Below, piece by piece: positions 49,560-58,022 of a DNA stretch of 64,000 nt. The notes under the pieces were generated by a model that searched no databases, was not told the origin of the DNA, and saw only the letters and a program-made list of their open reading frames with translations. The position numbers and the translations under genes are program-made. Within the stretch, counting starts at the first letter, position 1. Every line of letters begins with the position of its first letter. This stretch comes from JBFLYC01 sp040756735 (GTDB lineage Bacteria; Bacillota; DSM-16504; Desulfitibacterales; Desulfitibacteraceae): assembly GCA_040756735.1 (NCBI GenBank), contig JBFLYC010000001.1, forward strand, positions 174,553-238,552, in the 5' to 3' direction.

Positions 49560-49874
49560 CTATAATATGCTTTCCCAATCACGCCTACCATGCAGAACAC
49601 GGACAATGTTAACTGTATTTGTGCTTTTGTTCACGGTATAAAACAAGAGGTAATTATCTATAGGCAGCTTCCTTATTCCTTTCGCTGCCAGGTATTTATC
49701 TTGCACAAGGCTATAACGCTCCGGTAATTCTTCCAAAGTCGCCATAGCCTCTTGTATTCTTGCAAGCTGCTTTAAAGCCGTAGTTGGCTCTTTTAACTCA
49801 TATGAAATATAGTCAACAATTCCATCAAGGTCCGCTTCGGCAGCTTCTGCAATAACTAAATTATACTTCATCAT
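49560..49874 (-). CDS. RelE/ParE-family toxin
   Basis: 104 residues: YNLVIAEAAEADLDGIVDYISYEL, IQEAMATLEELPERYSLV, YLAAKGIRKLPIDNYLLFYTVN, NIVRVLHGRRDWESIL. This is a complete RelE/ParE fold of the plasmid-stabilisation group; the basic and aromatic residues at the end suit an mRNA-interferase or gyrase-poison member, which of the two is unclear. Its ATG overlaps the antitoxin stop (ATGA). Confidence 0.9.
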   Translation of the reverse strand: MMKYNLVIAEAAEADLDGIVDYISYELKEPTTALKQLARIQEAMATLEELPERYSLVQDKYLAAKGIRKLPIDNYLLFYTVNKSTNTVNIVRVLHGRRDWESIL

Positions 49875-50134
49875 TTCTTTAGCCTGCTTTCTATCCGTGC
49901 AAACACTTCATGCGCAGGTTTTACGCGCCCATGTTTGACATCGTCCAATCCTTTTTCAAGCATTGCATATAACTCAAATTTTCCGACAAGCATTTCATAT
50001 GTTTCAATGCTCATGACTGCAAGGTCTCCCGTACCGTTCTTTGTGATATATATCGGTTCTTTATATTTATGGCAAAACTCCGAAATCTCATTGTAGTTGT
50101 TTCGTAAGTCTGAGCTTGGTCTAATAATCGGCAT
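49871..50134 (-). CDS. Phd/YefM-family antitoxin
   Basis: 87 residues: IIRPSSDLRNNYNEISEFCHK, PIYITKNGTGDLAVMSIETYE, the Phd/YefM DNA-binding N-terminal fold, then a helical toxin-binding tail. It precedes and overlaps the RelE-like gene by 4 bp, forming a complete type II module. A clear promoter stands at 50165-50193, and GGAGG lies before the ATG. Confidence 0.92.
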   Translation of the reverse strand: MPIIRPSSDLRNNYNEISEFCHKYKEPIYITKNGTGDLAVMSIETYEMLVGKFELYAMLEKGLDDVKHGRVKPAHEVFARIESRLKK

Positions 50135-50164
50135 TTTCTACACCTCCACATTTATTATATTCAA

Positions 50165-50193
50165 ATTTTATCGAAATATTGATATGCTGTCAA
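50165..50193 (-). promoter_or_regulatory. promoter of YefM/RelE module
   Basis: TTGACA (50188-50193), 17 nt spacer, TAAAAT (50165-50170) on the - strand, 31 nt before the antitoxin start. Confidence 0.7.
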
Positions 50194-50394
50194 GAAAAGA
50201 TCTGTACACTTATTACCAATTGAATTTTCAAAGAACAATCTATATAAAAGAGGCGGCATCTTTCCCTCTATGCCGATGGGCTCCCATTAATTTCATTCTA
50301 TACCGTGGTTTTATGAAGTAAAGGGAAGTTACCCATTTTACAATCCAACTTACGCAAATTACAATTTTTCTTGCCAAAAGGGTAAGAAGTAAAA

Positions 50395-50427
50395 GCGGCC
50401 CTCTTATGTAGGACCGCCCTTTTTTAT
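50395..50427 (+). terminator. rightward-facing terminator inside the queA-tgt insert
   Basis: On the + strand GCGGCCCT-CTTATGT-AGGACCGC followed by CCCTTTTTTAT. One G-U pair. This strand has no intact gene, so it may end an unseen RNA or be a relic of the inserted DNA. The rest of 50135-50484 holds the YefM promoter and otherwise nothing I can identify. Confidence 0.6.
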
Positions 50428-50484
50428 GGTGTGACATTACATTATTTGCCTTTATTTAAAAATATGCCTATTACGGCACTTGCT

Positions 50485-50631
50485 TTAATTAGCCTTTGAA
50501 ATTCCTTGTATTCTTTTTTCATAGTCTTGGAAGTGATTCTCTTTTAAAATGTCTATTTGCTCGGATATACAAAATAGCTTTTTAATGTCTTTAATTGTAT
50601 ATGCTGAATGAGTAGAGCTCCCTTTTCTCAT
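50485..50631 (-). CDS. possible 48-residue ORF in the insert
   Basis: MRKGSSTHSAYTIKDIKKLF, then CISEQIDILKENHFQDYEKR and IQGISKAN. Basic and helical, protein-like, but the GGATG ribosome site is too close to the start and I know no homologue. May be a fragment of a mobile-element gene in the inserted segment. Nothing else is evident from 50632 to 50757. Confidence 0.3.
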   Translation of the reverse strand: MRKGSSTHSAYTIKDIKKLFCISEQIDILKENHFQDYEKRIQGISKAN

Positions 50632-50757
50632 CCTGCAATTTAGAACAGTCTTACAAGGAAAATATGCATGGTCTTTTGCATAAAAAACGGTAAAATCGTA
50701 TCAATTCGCTTTAAAAATGGTCTTGAACACAGATTTTTATACAAATCGGAAGACTAA

Positions 50758-50791
50758 CAAAAAGCCCCTATACCGCTTGGTATAGGGGCTT
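50758..50791 (-). terminator. terminator of queA
   Basis: Perfect arms AAGCCCCTATACC and GGTATAGGGGCTT around AAGC, then TTTTTG, about 32 nt after the queA stop. It separates queA from the inserted segment. Confidence 0.92.
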
Positions 50792-50822
50792 TCGGGCTTC
50801 CGTATTCTCTGAAAAAAATCTG

Positions 50823-51845
50823 TTAAACTATGAGCATTGCGTCCCCAAAGCTATAAAATCTGTATTTTTCTTTTATTGCTGCGCTGTATGCGCTTCTTGT
50901 AAGTTCTCTACCTGCAAAAGCAGCAACTAGCATAATTAGCGTACTTTTGGGAAGATGAAAATTAGTAATCAATGCATCAACAACTTTAAATTCATAACCG
51001 GGATAAATATATATATCTGTCCAACCAGACTTAGCGTTAACAAATCCTTGACAATCAGCAACAGTTTCCAGGGTTCTTACACTGGTGGTACCAACTGCGA
51101 CAATTCTATTTCCCCGTTTTTTCGCATGATTGATGGTTTCTGCAGACCTTTGGCTCAAACAGTAATATTCAGAATGCATTTTGTGATCTTCAACAGTATC
51201 CACTTTAACCGGCCTAAATGTTCCCAATCCTATATGTAAAGTAAGGAAAGCTGATTCTACACCCTTGTCTTGCAAACGCTTGAATAATTCATCTGTAAAA
51301 TGTAATCCTGCCGTAGGAGCAGCAGCAGAACCCTCCTCCTTTGCATAAATTGTTTGGTAACGATTCTTGTCCTCTAATTCTTTAAGAATATATGGGGGTA
51401 ACGGGATCTTGCCAAGTCTTTCCAAAACATCTTCAAATATTCCATCATAAAAAAATCGGACCAATCTTCCTCCATCCTCTGTATAATCCTCAATTCTTGC
51501 TTTTAGTTCTCTGTTTCCAAAAAATATTTCTGCCCCCGGTTTTAACTTTTTTCCGGGTTTGACAAGACATTCCCATATGTCATGGGCTATTTTCTTTAAA
51601 AGTACAAGTTCTACTCCAGCTCCAGTCTCTTTTTCACCTAGCAATCGGGCCGGAATTACCTTTGTATGATTGAAAACCAGAACATCACCAGGGTTTATAT
51701 ATTCTATTATTTCATGAAATCGTTTATGTTCTAGCCTCTTTTTTTTTCTATCAACCACCAGAACTTTTGAGACATCTCTCGGAAAAACCGGCTCTTGAGC
51801 AATTAATTCCTGTGGCAAATAATAATCAAATTCATGCACCTTCAT
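50823..51845 (-). CDS. queA: S-adenosylmethionine:tRNA ribosyltransferase-isomerase
   Basis: Transfers the ribose of SAM to preQ1 in tRNA, giving epoxyqueuosine. 340 residues from the ATG at 51845. FDYYLPQELIAQEP, VLVVDRKKKRLEHKRF, HTKVIPARLLG, APTAGLHFTDELF, LHIGLGTFRPVKV, LITNFHLPKSTLIMLVAAFAG (as shorter blocks), YRFYSFGDAMLIV end. The last 26 bp recur at 49509-49534. Confidence 0.96.
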   Translation of the reverse strand: MKVHEFDYYLPQELIAQEPVFPRDVSKVLVVDRKKKRLEHKRFHEIIEYINPGDVLVFNHTKVIPARLLGEKETGAGVELVLLKKIAHDIWECLVKPGKKLKPGAEIFFGNRELKARIEDYTEDGGRLVRFFYDGIFEDVLERLGKIPLPPYILKELEDKNRYQTIYAKEEGSAAAPTAGLHFTDELFKRLQDKGVESAFLTLHIGLGTFRPVKVDTVEDHKMHSEYYCLSQRSAETINHAKKRGNRIVAVGTTSVRTLETVADCQGFVNAKSGWTDIYIYPGYEFKVVDALITNFHLPKSTLIMLVAAFAGRELTRSAYSAAIKEKYRFYSFGDAMLIV

Positions 51846-51863
51846 TAAAGCTACCCATCCCAA

Positions 51864-53315
51864 TTAGTATAGTCTAGTAATCAACAGTTTTCCGTCACAT
51901 TTTCCTTGATTATAATAGTATTCAATAATTTCCCTGTAAGTATACCCTAGTGCAGCCATTCCCCTTGCTCCCCATTGACTCATACCTACCCCATGACCAA
52001 AGCCATATCCATCAAAGGTTAATTCTGAAAGTTTTTTAGGTATTTGTTGAGTATAAAATGTATTTTTAACAACATAGTAATTCAATTTGCTGTTTAATTC
52101 TTGAATGGCGCCACCTGCTGTGACGGCTTTTAAGTTATCACCTACATTTATTTGAATCAGAGTACCTTGATCATTTTTTACATAAACAGTGGAATCCATT
52201 TTTAATTCAAATTTTGTACTTCTTAATCCAAAGGCCTTTCTAATCTCTTCTTTAAAAAGACTACCAGAACCAACATTCCCAACTAGCCGCAATTCTGTTA
52301 TCCTTTCACAAGTTGAAGGCATACTGGCCTCATAATCATACTTACCGTAAAAAACATCTATTAATTGTCCTATATTAATTCTTCTATTTGCATTGTTGTT
52401 ATTCCAGTCATTAAGAATTGTCTTTACTTGGTCCAAGCTAAAGCTTCTTTCCCACTTAAAAGTATTTGCAGGCCAGCCACTTGTCTGTACAGCATAACTC
52501 ATTGCATATTCATCAAAGGGTGAGGGTGTGGCTCTTAAATAAGGTAAGGGGGAACTCCATACATCCTCAGAATTAGCCGTGTGCCCCCCTGAATTAGCAT
52601 GAAAAAATGCCCTTACTAGAATGTTTTCATAATAGATAACCTCTCCACAAGTTGCCTGTACAGCTTCAGCAACTCTTTGACCTCCTGGCAGTATCTCTGC
52701 GCTATAACCACCATATACCTGTGAATTAACATCTGCTGTAACATCATATTTTTTACTTTGATCTACAAAAGACAGCGCATAGGATCTTGATACCACAGCT
52801 TGAGCCTTAAGTGCCTCCATTTCGGCAGCGGACCCCATTTCTGGTCCAATAACTCCCAACAAATATTTCTCCACACCTAATTCATTTAAAACAAGGAGAT
52901 TATTTGATTCATTAATAATTCTTACATTGTCTCTATATTTTACATTTCCATATGTTATTACATTTAGAGATGCTTGACTTTTTGCAATAAAACCTATAGG
53001 CCCCTTGTATACACCACTATTATTACTAGAAATATTTGATTCCAACTGCATACTTGGTCCCTTTTTAGTAATTGTCCAGGTAGAACCCTGTTGGGCATCC
53101 GCTAATATAATTCCAGTGCTCTCGTCAACTATGCTATATGTACCAACATCAATTGTTATTTTAGCCACACTTGAGGTTCCTGACAGAGCTACTCGAATTT
53201 TAGGTGATTCCTCACCATTAGCTCCAAACGAAGGAGCTCTTCCATTATTTAAACTTATAATACAAAAGAAAAAGGCAAGAATAACACAGATCACAACTTT
53301 TCCGTATTTCCCCAT
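51864..53315 (-). CDS. spoIID: SpoIID/LytB-domain protein
   Basis: 483 residues with an N-terminal signal or anchor (VICVILAFFFCIISLNNG). SpoIID-domain motifs: GVIGPEMGSAAEMEALKAQAVVSRSYAL (in shorter blocks), ANSGGHTANSEDVWSSPLPYL, GHGVGMSQWGARGMAALGYT, EIIEYYYNQGK at the end. SpoIID cuts glycan strands during engulfment; LytB-type relatives also modify cell wall in vegetative cells. The queA-ruvB neighbourhood is common for this gene in Clostridia. The start has weak context. Confidence 0.9.
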   Translation of the reverse strand: MGKYGKVVICVILAFFFCIISLNNGRAPSFGANGEESPKIRVALSGTSSVAKITIDVGTYSIVDESTGIILADAQQGSTWTITKKGPSMQLESNISSNNSGVYKGPIGFIAKSQASLNVITYGNVKYRDNVRIINESNNLLVLNELGVEKYLLGVIGPEMGSAAEMEALKAQAVVSRSYALSFVDQSKKYDVTADVNSQVYGGYSAEILPGGQRVAEAVQATCGEVIYYENILVRAFFHANSGGHTANSEDVWSSPLPYLRATPSPFDEYAMSYAVQTSGWPANTFKWERSFSLDQVKTILNDWNNNNANRRINIGQLIDVFYGKYDYEASMPSTCERITELRLVGNVGSGSLFKEEIRKAFGLRSTKFELKMDSTVYVKNDQGTLIQINVGDNLKAVTAGGAIQELNSKLNYYVVKNTFYTQQIPKKLSELTFDGYGFGHGVGMSQWGARGMAALGYTYREIIEYYYNQGKCDGKLLITRLY

Positions 53316-53340
53316 GACAGCGCTCCTGTTTTACATTTTA

Positions 53341-53565
53341 TTACCTTCTTAATATCAAATTCAATATAATTGTTAATAAGATACTTAATAAAATTCCTGT
53401 TGCTAGAGGAAAATAAAAAGTAAAGTTTCCCCTCTTGAAATAAAAATCTCCTGGAAGCTTGCCTATAAATGGCAGTTTACTTGCAAGGATGATAAGTCCA
53501 CCTATGAGAAATACTGTGAGACCAATAATCATAAGCATTTTACCCATGGAACTCAATTCACCCAA
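53341..53565 (-). CDS. DUF2905 membrane protein
   Basis: 74 residues from a TTG at 53565, 9 nt after GGGGAGGG; a TTG at 53574 or ATG at 53547 are alternatives. Two membrane helices: MLMIIGLTVFLIGGLIILAS and PLATGILLSILLTIILNLI, joined by PFIGKLPGDFYFKRGN, the DUF2905 signature. Function unknown; it is commonly next to ruvB. The SD overlaps the ruvB stop. Confidence 0.88.
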   Translation of the reverse strand: MGELSSMGKMLMIIGLTVFLIGGLIILASKLPFIGKLPGDFYFKRGNFTFYFPLATGILLSILLTIILNLILRR

Positions 53566-53583
53566 AGTACACAACCCTCCCCT

Positions 53584-54612
53584 CTAAACATCCTCGAAGG
53601 ACAATTGTTCTTTTTCAGTTAAAATACTTGTTTTATTAAAGTGGTTATATGCATTTTGAGTAGCTACTCTACCTCTTGGAGTTCTCTGAATAAAACCTAT
53701 TTGCAAAAGATACGGCTCATATACATCCTCTATAGTCTCTGTCTCTTCACTTATTGAGGCAGCCAAAGTATCCAAACCAACAGGTCCTCCATTAAATTTA
53801 TCTATAATTGTTAATAAAAGTCGCCTGTCAACTTGATCCAACCCGAGATAATCCACTTCAAGTTTATCTAGTGAAAAATTAGCAACCTCTTTGTTAATTA
53901 TCCCTTGTGACTCGACTTGAGCAAAGTCTCGCACCCTTTTTAACAACCTATTGGCAATTCTTGGTGTACCTCGAGACCTTTTGGCAATTTCCGCAGCACC
54001 CTCAGGAGTAATTGATACATTTAGGATAGCAGCAGACCTTTTTATAATAGTCGAAAGCTCTTCGGCACTATAGAATTCAAGTCTGTTTATTACTCCAAAT
54101 CTATCTCTTAACGGTGAAGTCAACTGTCCTGCTCTGGTTGTTGCTCCAACAAGGGTAAATTTAGGCAAATCAAGTCTTATAGACCTGGCGCTTGGTCCTT
54201 TACCGATTACTATATCAAGGCAAAAGTCTTCCATAGCAGGATATAATATTTCTTCCACACTCCTATTTAATCTATGAATCTCATCTATAAATAAAACATC
54301 TCTAGGTTCCAAATTAGTTAAAATAGCTGCTAGATCACCAGGTCTTTCAATTGCCGGTCCTGATGTAATCCTTAAATGAACGCCCATCTCTACAGCAATT
54401 ATATTAGCCAAGGTAGTTTTACCAAGTCCTGGAGGACCATAAAGTAAAACGTGGTCAAGTGATTCCTGCCTACCCTGAGCTGCCTTGATAAATACTTCTA
54501 AATTCGCTTTAATTTTTTCTTGCCCGATATAGTCTTTTAATCTTGAAGGCCTTAAGCCGCTTTCGATATCTCCATCGTCAAGAATTTTACTGCCATTAAC
54601 CATTCGTTCCAT
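53584..54612 (-). CDS. ruvB: Holliday junction branch-migration helicase RuvB
   Basis: 342 residues. Walker A YGPPGLGKTTLANIIA, Walker B VLFIDEIHRLNRSVEE, sensor VGATTRAGQLTSPLRDRFG with arginine finger, RGTPRIANRLLKRVRDFA, and the winged-helix end TPRGRVATQNAY. Works with RuvA and RuvC encoded just upstream. It follows ruvA by 7 bp. Confidence 0.97.
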   Translation of the reverse strand: MERMVNGSKILDDGDIESGLRPSRLKDYIGQEKIKANLEVFIKAAQGRQESLDHVLLYGPPGLGKTTLANIIAVEMGVHLRITSGPAIERPGDLAAILTNLEPRDVLFIDEIHRLNRSVEEILYPAMEDFCLDIVIGKGPSARSIRLDLPKFTLVGATTRAGQLTSPLRDRFGVINRLEFYSAEELSTIIKRSAAILNVSITPEGAAEIAKRSRGTPRIANRLLKRVRDFAQVESQGIINKEVANFSLDKLEVDYLGLDQVDRRLLLTIIDKFNGGPVGLDTLAASISEETETIEDVYEPYLLQIGFIQRTPRGRVATQNAYNHFNKTSILTEKEQLSFEDV

Positions 54613-54619
54613 TGCTGTA

Positions 54620-55225
54620 TCACCTTCCTGACGGAGCTAACTTTTTTAAGACAGAACTCAACAATTTCTCAACAGTCATATTCTGTCCAATTTCCTTAGC
54701 AGCATGGAAAACAAGCTGCTGTACATCTTTTTGATTATAACCTAAAGATACTAGAGCATTCAAAACTTCATCCATAACATCATCTAACTCATTATTGAAA
54801 TTTTGTATACTATCAGCCTTATAAAGTTTGGAAATTTTATCTTTTAATTCTACAATAATCCTTTGGGCAGTTTTTTTCCCAATTCCAGACACTTTACTTA
54901 AGAATTCCGTTTTTTCGTTGATAATGGTTTTTATAACCTCTTCTGCACTATAATGTGACAAAATCGCCATAGCTCCCTTTGGCCCGACTCCATTTACGCA
55001 AAGAAGAAGTTTAAAAAGCTCTAATTCTATATCGTTTATAAATCCAAATATTTGATAAGATTCTTCTCTAATGTGGAGATACGTTAATATCTTTAAGGTA
55101 CTCTCTTGTTCTATGCTTGCAAGTCCTCTTCCAGACATCTTCACTATATAACCAACATTATTAACATCTAGAATAATATGATCCGCACCAATTACCTGAA
55201 CATTACCTTTTAAATAAGCTATCAT
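54620..55225 (-). CDS. ruvA: Holliday junction DNA-binding protein RuvA
   Basis: 201 residues, tetrameric junction binder. MIAYLKGNVQVIG start, OB fold with HIREESYQIFGF, two helix-hairpin-helix motifs (LLCVNGVGPKGAMAIL and KVSGIGKKTAQRIIVEL), and C-terminal domain III (EVLNALVSLGYNQKDVQQLV) contacting RuvB. Its start overlaps the ruvC stop by 4 bp. Confidence 0.97.
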   Translation of the reverse strand: MIAYLKGNVQVIGADHIILDVNNVGYIVKMSGRGLASIEQESTLKILTYLHIREESYQIFGFINDIELELFKLLLCVNGVGPKGAMAILSHYSAEEVIKTIINEKTEFLSKVSGIGKKTAQRIIVELKDKISKLYKADSIQNFNNELDDVMDEVLNALVSLGYNQKDVQQLVFHAAKEIGQNMTVEKLLSSVLKKLAPSGR

Positions 55226-55722
55226 ATTCTATTACCCGCAATTAGAGTCTTCAATTTATGCGAGTGAGCATGGCATATAGCAATAGCCAAAGCATCAGCC
55301 GCATCATCTGGATGAGGCATTGAATTTAGTCCTAAAATATAAGTAACCATCTTTTGTACCTGAGACTTTTCAGCTCTTCCGTATCCAACCACAGATTGTT
55401 TAACTTGTAAAGGAGTATATTCTGCTATTGTAAGACTTTTTTGCATACCGGTTAGAAGAATTACACCTCTAGCTTGGCCAATTGATAAAGCTGTTTTAGT
55501 GTTTTTACAGAAAAATAACTGTTCGACTGCCATATGTGCAGGTTGGTATTCTTCAATTATGGCGGATAGTTTCAGATGTATACTATTTAAGCTGGCAGCC
55601 ATATCTAATTCTGGATTAGTAGATATTACTCCATGCCCCAAACACCTAAACCTATTTCCTTCATTTTTAATAATGCCATATCCTGTAATTGCTGTTCCAG
55701 GGTCTACACCTAATATTATCAT
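55222..55722 (-). CDS. ruvC: Holliday junction resolvase RuvC
   Basis: 166 residues. The four acidic catalytic residues appear in ILGVDPGTAITGYG (Asp), MAVEQLFFCKNTKTAL (Glu), and HPDDAADALAIAICH (two Asp). VGYGRAEKSQVQKMV is the substrate-contact segment. Part of ruvCAB. It lies after bofC by 71 bp with no clear terminator between. Confidence 0.97.
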   Translation of the reverse strand: MIILGVDPGTAITGYGIIKNEGNRFRCLGHGVISTNPELDMAASLNSIHLKLSAIIEEYQPAHMAVEQLFFCKNTKTALSIGQARGVILLTGMQKSLTIAEYTPLQVKQSVVGYGRAEKSQVQKMVTYILGLNSMPHPDDAADALAIAICHAHSHKLKTLIAGNRI

Positions 55723-55792
55723 CCTTATCCTACCCCCTAGAACACATTTTCGACACTTAGATTATTTTTCCTTTTTTAAAAAAGTGTATTTC

Positions 55793-56359
55793 TTATCTAA
55801 ATTCATCTAAAGTATCCAACGCCTGCAAAAGTTCTTTCTCATTTTCAAATACAGTATTGCCATTTATAATCTGTTCCCGCCAATGTGTGGGGATATCCCA
55901 TATGGAAATATCAGTGATAAATAATAAGCTATCCTTAAAATATGGCGGTCCCTGATATACAGAAATAAAATTGTCAACAATCCTAAGGTGCCTTTTATCA
56001 AGGTCAACAGCGCATAATTTCTCTACTGGCTGGGTCACAATCCATTTACCTTCAATGTTTTCTATTATCCAATCATCTTCAGGAGGAAATATTATACTAA
56101 GATTAGCCTCATCAATTTCTTTTAAACCTAAGTTTTCAATCTTTTCAACTAATTCAATGTGCCCGCATACAGTAAATAGTTTCTGAACAATTACTTCTTC
56201 ATTTGAGTTATTCACAAGGGTTTTGATGGCTTTCAAGTTATTGTCTGTGAGGATATTTGATACTAGGTATCTTGATGTAGAAGTAAAAGCTAATAAAAGA
56301 CTCAAAAGGCTAGCAATAAGAAAAACTGTGATTACATGCTTATACCTTGTCCAAAGCAA
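55793..56359 (-). CDS. bofC: BofC-like sporulation protein
   Basis: 188 residues. Signal anchor (VITVFLIASLLSLLLAF, residues ~9-25), a middle region, and the BofC C-terminal motif DKRHLRIVDNFISVYQGPP. In Bacillus BofC restrains forespore SpoIVB and so tunes sigma-K activation; its gene sits next to ruvA there also, supporting this call. Overall similarity to Bacillus BofC is limited to the end, so the exact role is inferred. Start TTG; its SD is inside the hairpin at 56361-56435. Confidence 0.72.
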   Translation of the reverse strand: MLWTRYKHVITVFLIASLLSLLLAFTSTSRYLVSNILTDNNLKAIKTLVNNSNEEVIVQKLFTVCGHIELVEKIENLGLKEIDEANLSIIFPPEDDWIIENIEGKWIVTQPVEKLCAVDLDKRHLRIVDNFISVYQGPPYFKDSLLFITDISIWDIPTHWREQIINGNTVFENEKELLQALDTLDEFR

Positions 56360-56360
56360 A

Positions 56361-56435
56361 ACAAAAACCTCCTTCTACAATACTTTCCATTAATACAATA
56401 CTTTCCATTAATTAGATAGTATTGCTCAAAGGAGG
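56361..56435 (-). terminator. yebC terminator enclosing the bofC ribosome site
   Basis: On the - strand CCTCCTT (56429-56435) and CAATACT pair with AGTATTG and AAGGAGG (56368-56374), then TTTTTGTTTTG. AAGGAGG is the bofC SD. An 18 bp tandem duplication lies in the loop and offers a second AGTATTG, so two mutually exclusive folds are possible. Confidence 0.7.
56377..56412. repeat. 18 bp tandem duplication
   Basis: ACAATACTTTCCATTAAT occurs twice without gap (56377-56394 and 56395-56412), identical copies. It lies inside the hairpin between yebC and bofC. Confidence 0.95.
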
Positions 56436-56466
56436 ACTTAGTATACATTCATCTAAGCAGAGTACC

Positions 56467-57207
56467 TTAGTCTAATAATCCGTCTGTTATATCAAAGTTC
56501 GTATACACTGCCTGAATATCATCATGATCTTCAAGAGTATCTATAAGCTTGATTATTTGCAGTGCTGTTTCGCGATCATCTATTAGGACACTGCTTTTAG
56601 GCAGCATGGTAATCTCAGCTAGATTAATTTGAATTCCTTTATTTTCTAATGCGCTTTTTACTTCTTGAAAATTTTCCACTTCAGTTACTACTTCAACAGA
56701 TTGACCTGTCACCGTATAATCCTCAGCCCCGGTTTCCAATAACAGCACCATCAATTCCTCTTCATTTCTATCTTCTAATTCAAAAGCTATGATACCTTTG
56801 TTTTCAAACATCCAGGCAACGCATCCTGCTTCACCCAAGTTTCCGCCATTCTTTGAAAAAATGTGTCTTATTTCTCCTGCGGTTCGATTACGGTTGTCTG
56901 TTAAAATTCGCATGAGTACAGCTACCCCAGCAGGCCCATAACCTTCATAGGTTGTTTCTTCATAGTTTACAGACTCTATTCCTCCAGAGCCCTTTTGAAT
57001 AGCTCTTTGAATATTTTCATTGGGCATGTTGGCTTCTTTAGCTTTTTGTATTACAAGTTTTAGTTTTGAATTTCCTTCAGGGTCTGGACCACCCTCTTTT
57101 GCAGCTACCATTAATTCTCTTGCAATTTTGGTAAATACCTTGCCTTTTTGAGAATCCATTCTTGCTTTTCTATGCTTTATATTTGCCCATTTTGAATGTC
57201 CAGCCAT
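56467..57207 (-). CDS. yebC: YebC/TACO1-family protein
   Basis: 246 residues, the full family length. MAGHSKWANIKHRKARMDS QKGK-type start, GGPDPEGNSKLKLVIQKAKEANMPNENIQRAI (in shorter blocks), YEGYGPAGVAVLM, ILTDNRNRTAGEIRHIFSKNGG and a C-terminal acidic domain. YebC proteins have been described both as DNA-binding regulators and as translation factors for proline-rich stretches. Downstream of nadE by 38 bp. Confidence 0.94.
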   Translation of the reverse strand: MAGHSKWANIKHRKARMDSQKGKVFTKIARELMVAAKEGGPDPEGNSKLKLVIQKAKEANMPNENIQRAIQKGSGGIESVNYEETTYEGYGPAGVAVLMRILTDNRNRTAGEIRHIFSKNGGNLGEAGCVAWMFENKGIIAFELEDRNEEELMVLLLETGAEDYTVTGQSVEVVTEVENFQEVKSALENKGIQINLAEITMLPKSSVLIDDRETALQIIKLIDTLEDHDDIQAVYTNFDITDGLLD

Positions 57208-57245
57208 TAGACTTCCCCCATTTAAAAAATATAATTAATCGTGAC

Positions 57246-57980
57246 CTAGAAATATGCTGGAAACTCTTTATCAGGGACTGCAGGCATTTCTCTTTTATGC
57301 TTACTCTTTGCAAATAGTTTATCAACAATATCAGCTACCTGTTGTGGTCCTTCTTGAGTAGATAAATACTTGTCTAGTTCTCTATAAGTGATGCCCATTT
57401 CTTCTTCATCTGTTTGATCAGTCCATAAACCTGCAGTTGGAGCTCTTTGAATAATGGCCTCTGGAATGTTCAAATGCTTTGCCAACTGGTAAACCTGGCA
57501 TTTTAACATATTACCGAGAGGTTCAATATCTACTCCTCCATCTCCATATTTAGTAAAATACCCTGTCAAAAGTTCGCTCTTATTCCCTGTTCCAACAACC
57601 AGGTAGTTCTTTAATCCAGCATAATAATAAAGTGTTGTCATTCTTAACCTGGGTTTTATATTAGCAACAGCCATGCTGCTCATTTGGTTTTCCCTTAGGT
57701 TTAAGCTATTTATTAATGTGTCAAAAACAGGAGTAAGGTCAACTTCTACAAAGTCAATGTTCAAGATATCTGTGACTAAGCGTGCGTATTCTGCATCCTT
57801 TGGATTGCTGTGACAGGGCATAATAACTCCCAGAGTATTATCTGGATAAGCTCTTTTTACCAACGCTGCAACTACAGCAGAATCCATCCCACCGCTAATA
57901 CCAATTACGCCCCCTTTAGCCCCGGCATCTGCTACTTTAGTTTTGATCCAATTTTCAAGATAAATTGCTACCTCTTCCAT
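57246..57980 (-). CDS. nadE: NH3-dependent NAD synthetase
   Basis: 244 residues, without the glutaminase domain, so it uses ammonia. PP-loop GGVIGISGGMDSAVVAAL, then KPRLRMTTLYYYAG, VVGTGNKSELLTGYFTKYGDGGVDIEP (in shorter blocks), and KHKREMPAVPD. Adenylates and amidates deamido-NAD. Follows the CooT-like gene by 42 bp and precedes yebC. Confidence 0.95.
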   Translation of the reverse strand: MEEVAIYLENWIKTKVADAGAKGGVIGISGGMDSAVVAALVKRAYPDNTLGVIMPCHSNPKDAEYARLVTDILNIDFVEVDLTPVFDTLINSLNLRENQMSSMAVANIKPRLRMTTLYYYAGLKNYLVVGTGNKSELLTGYFTKYGDGGVDIEPLGNMLKCQVYQLAKHLNIPEAIIQRAPTAGLWTDQTDEEEMGITYRELDKYLSTQEGPQQVADIVDKLFAKSKHKREMPAVPDKEFPAYF

Positions 57981-58022
57981 TAAATCCCCCTCCTATTTTA
58001 ATAAAGGAAGTAATATTAAATT

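Noticed and set aside
50240..50437. 65-codon - strand frame in the queA-tgt insert
   Set aside because: Runs through the + strand terminator at 50395-50427, has no ribosome site and no recognisable motif.
56377..56412. CRISPR-like repeat
   Set aside because: Two abutting 18 bp copies without spacers; no cas genes in the window.
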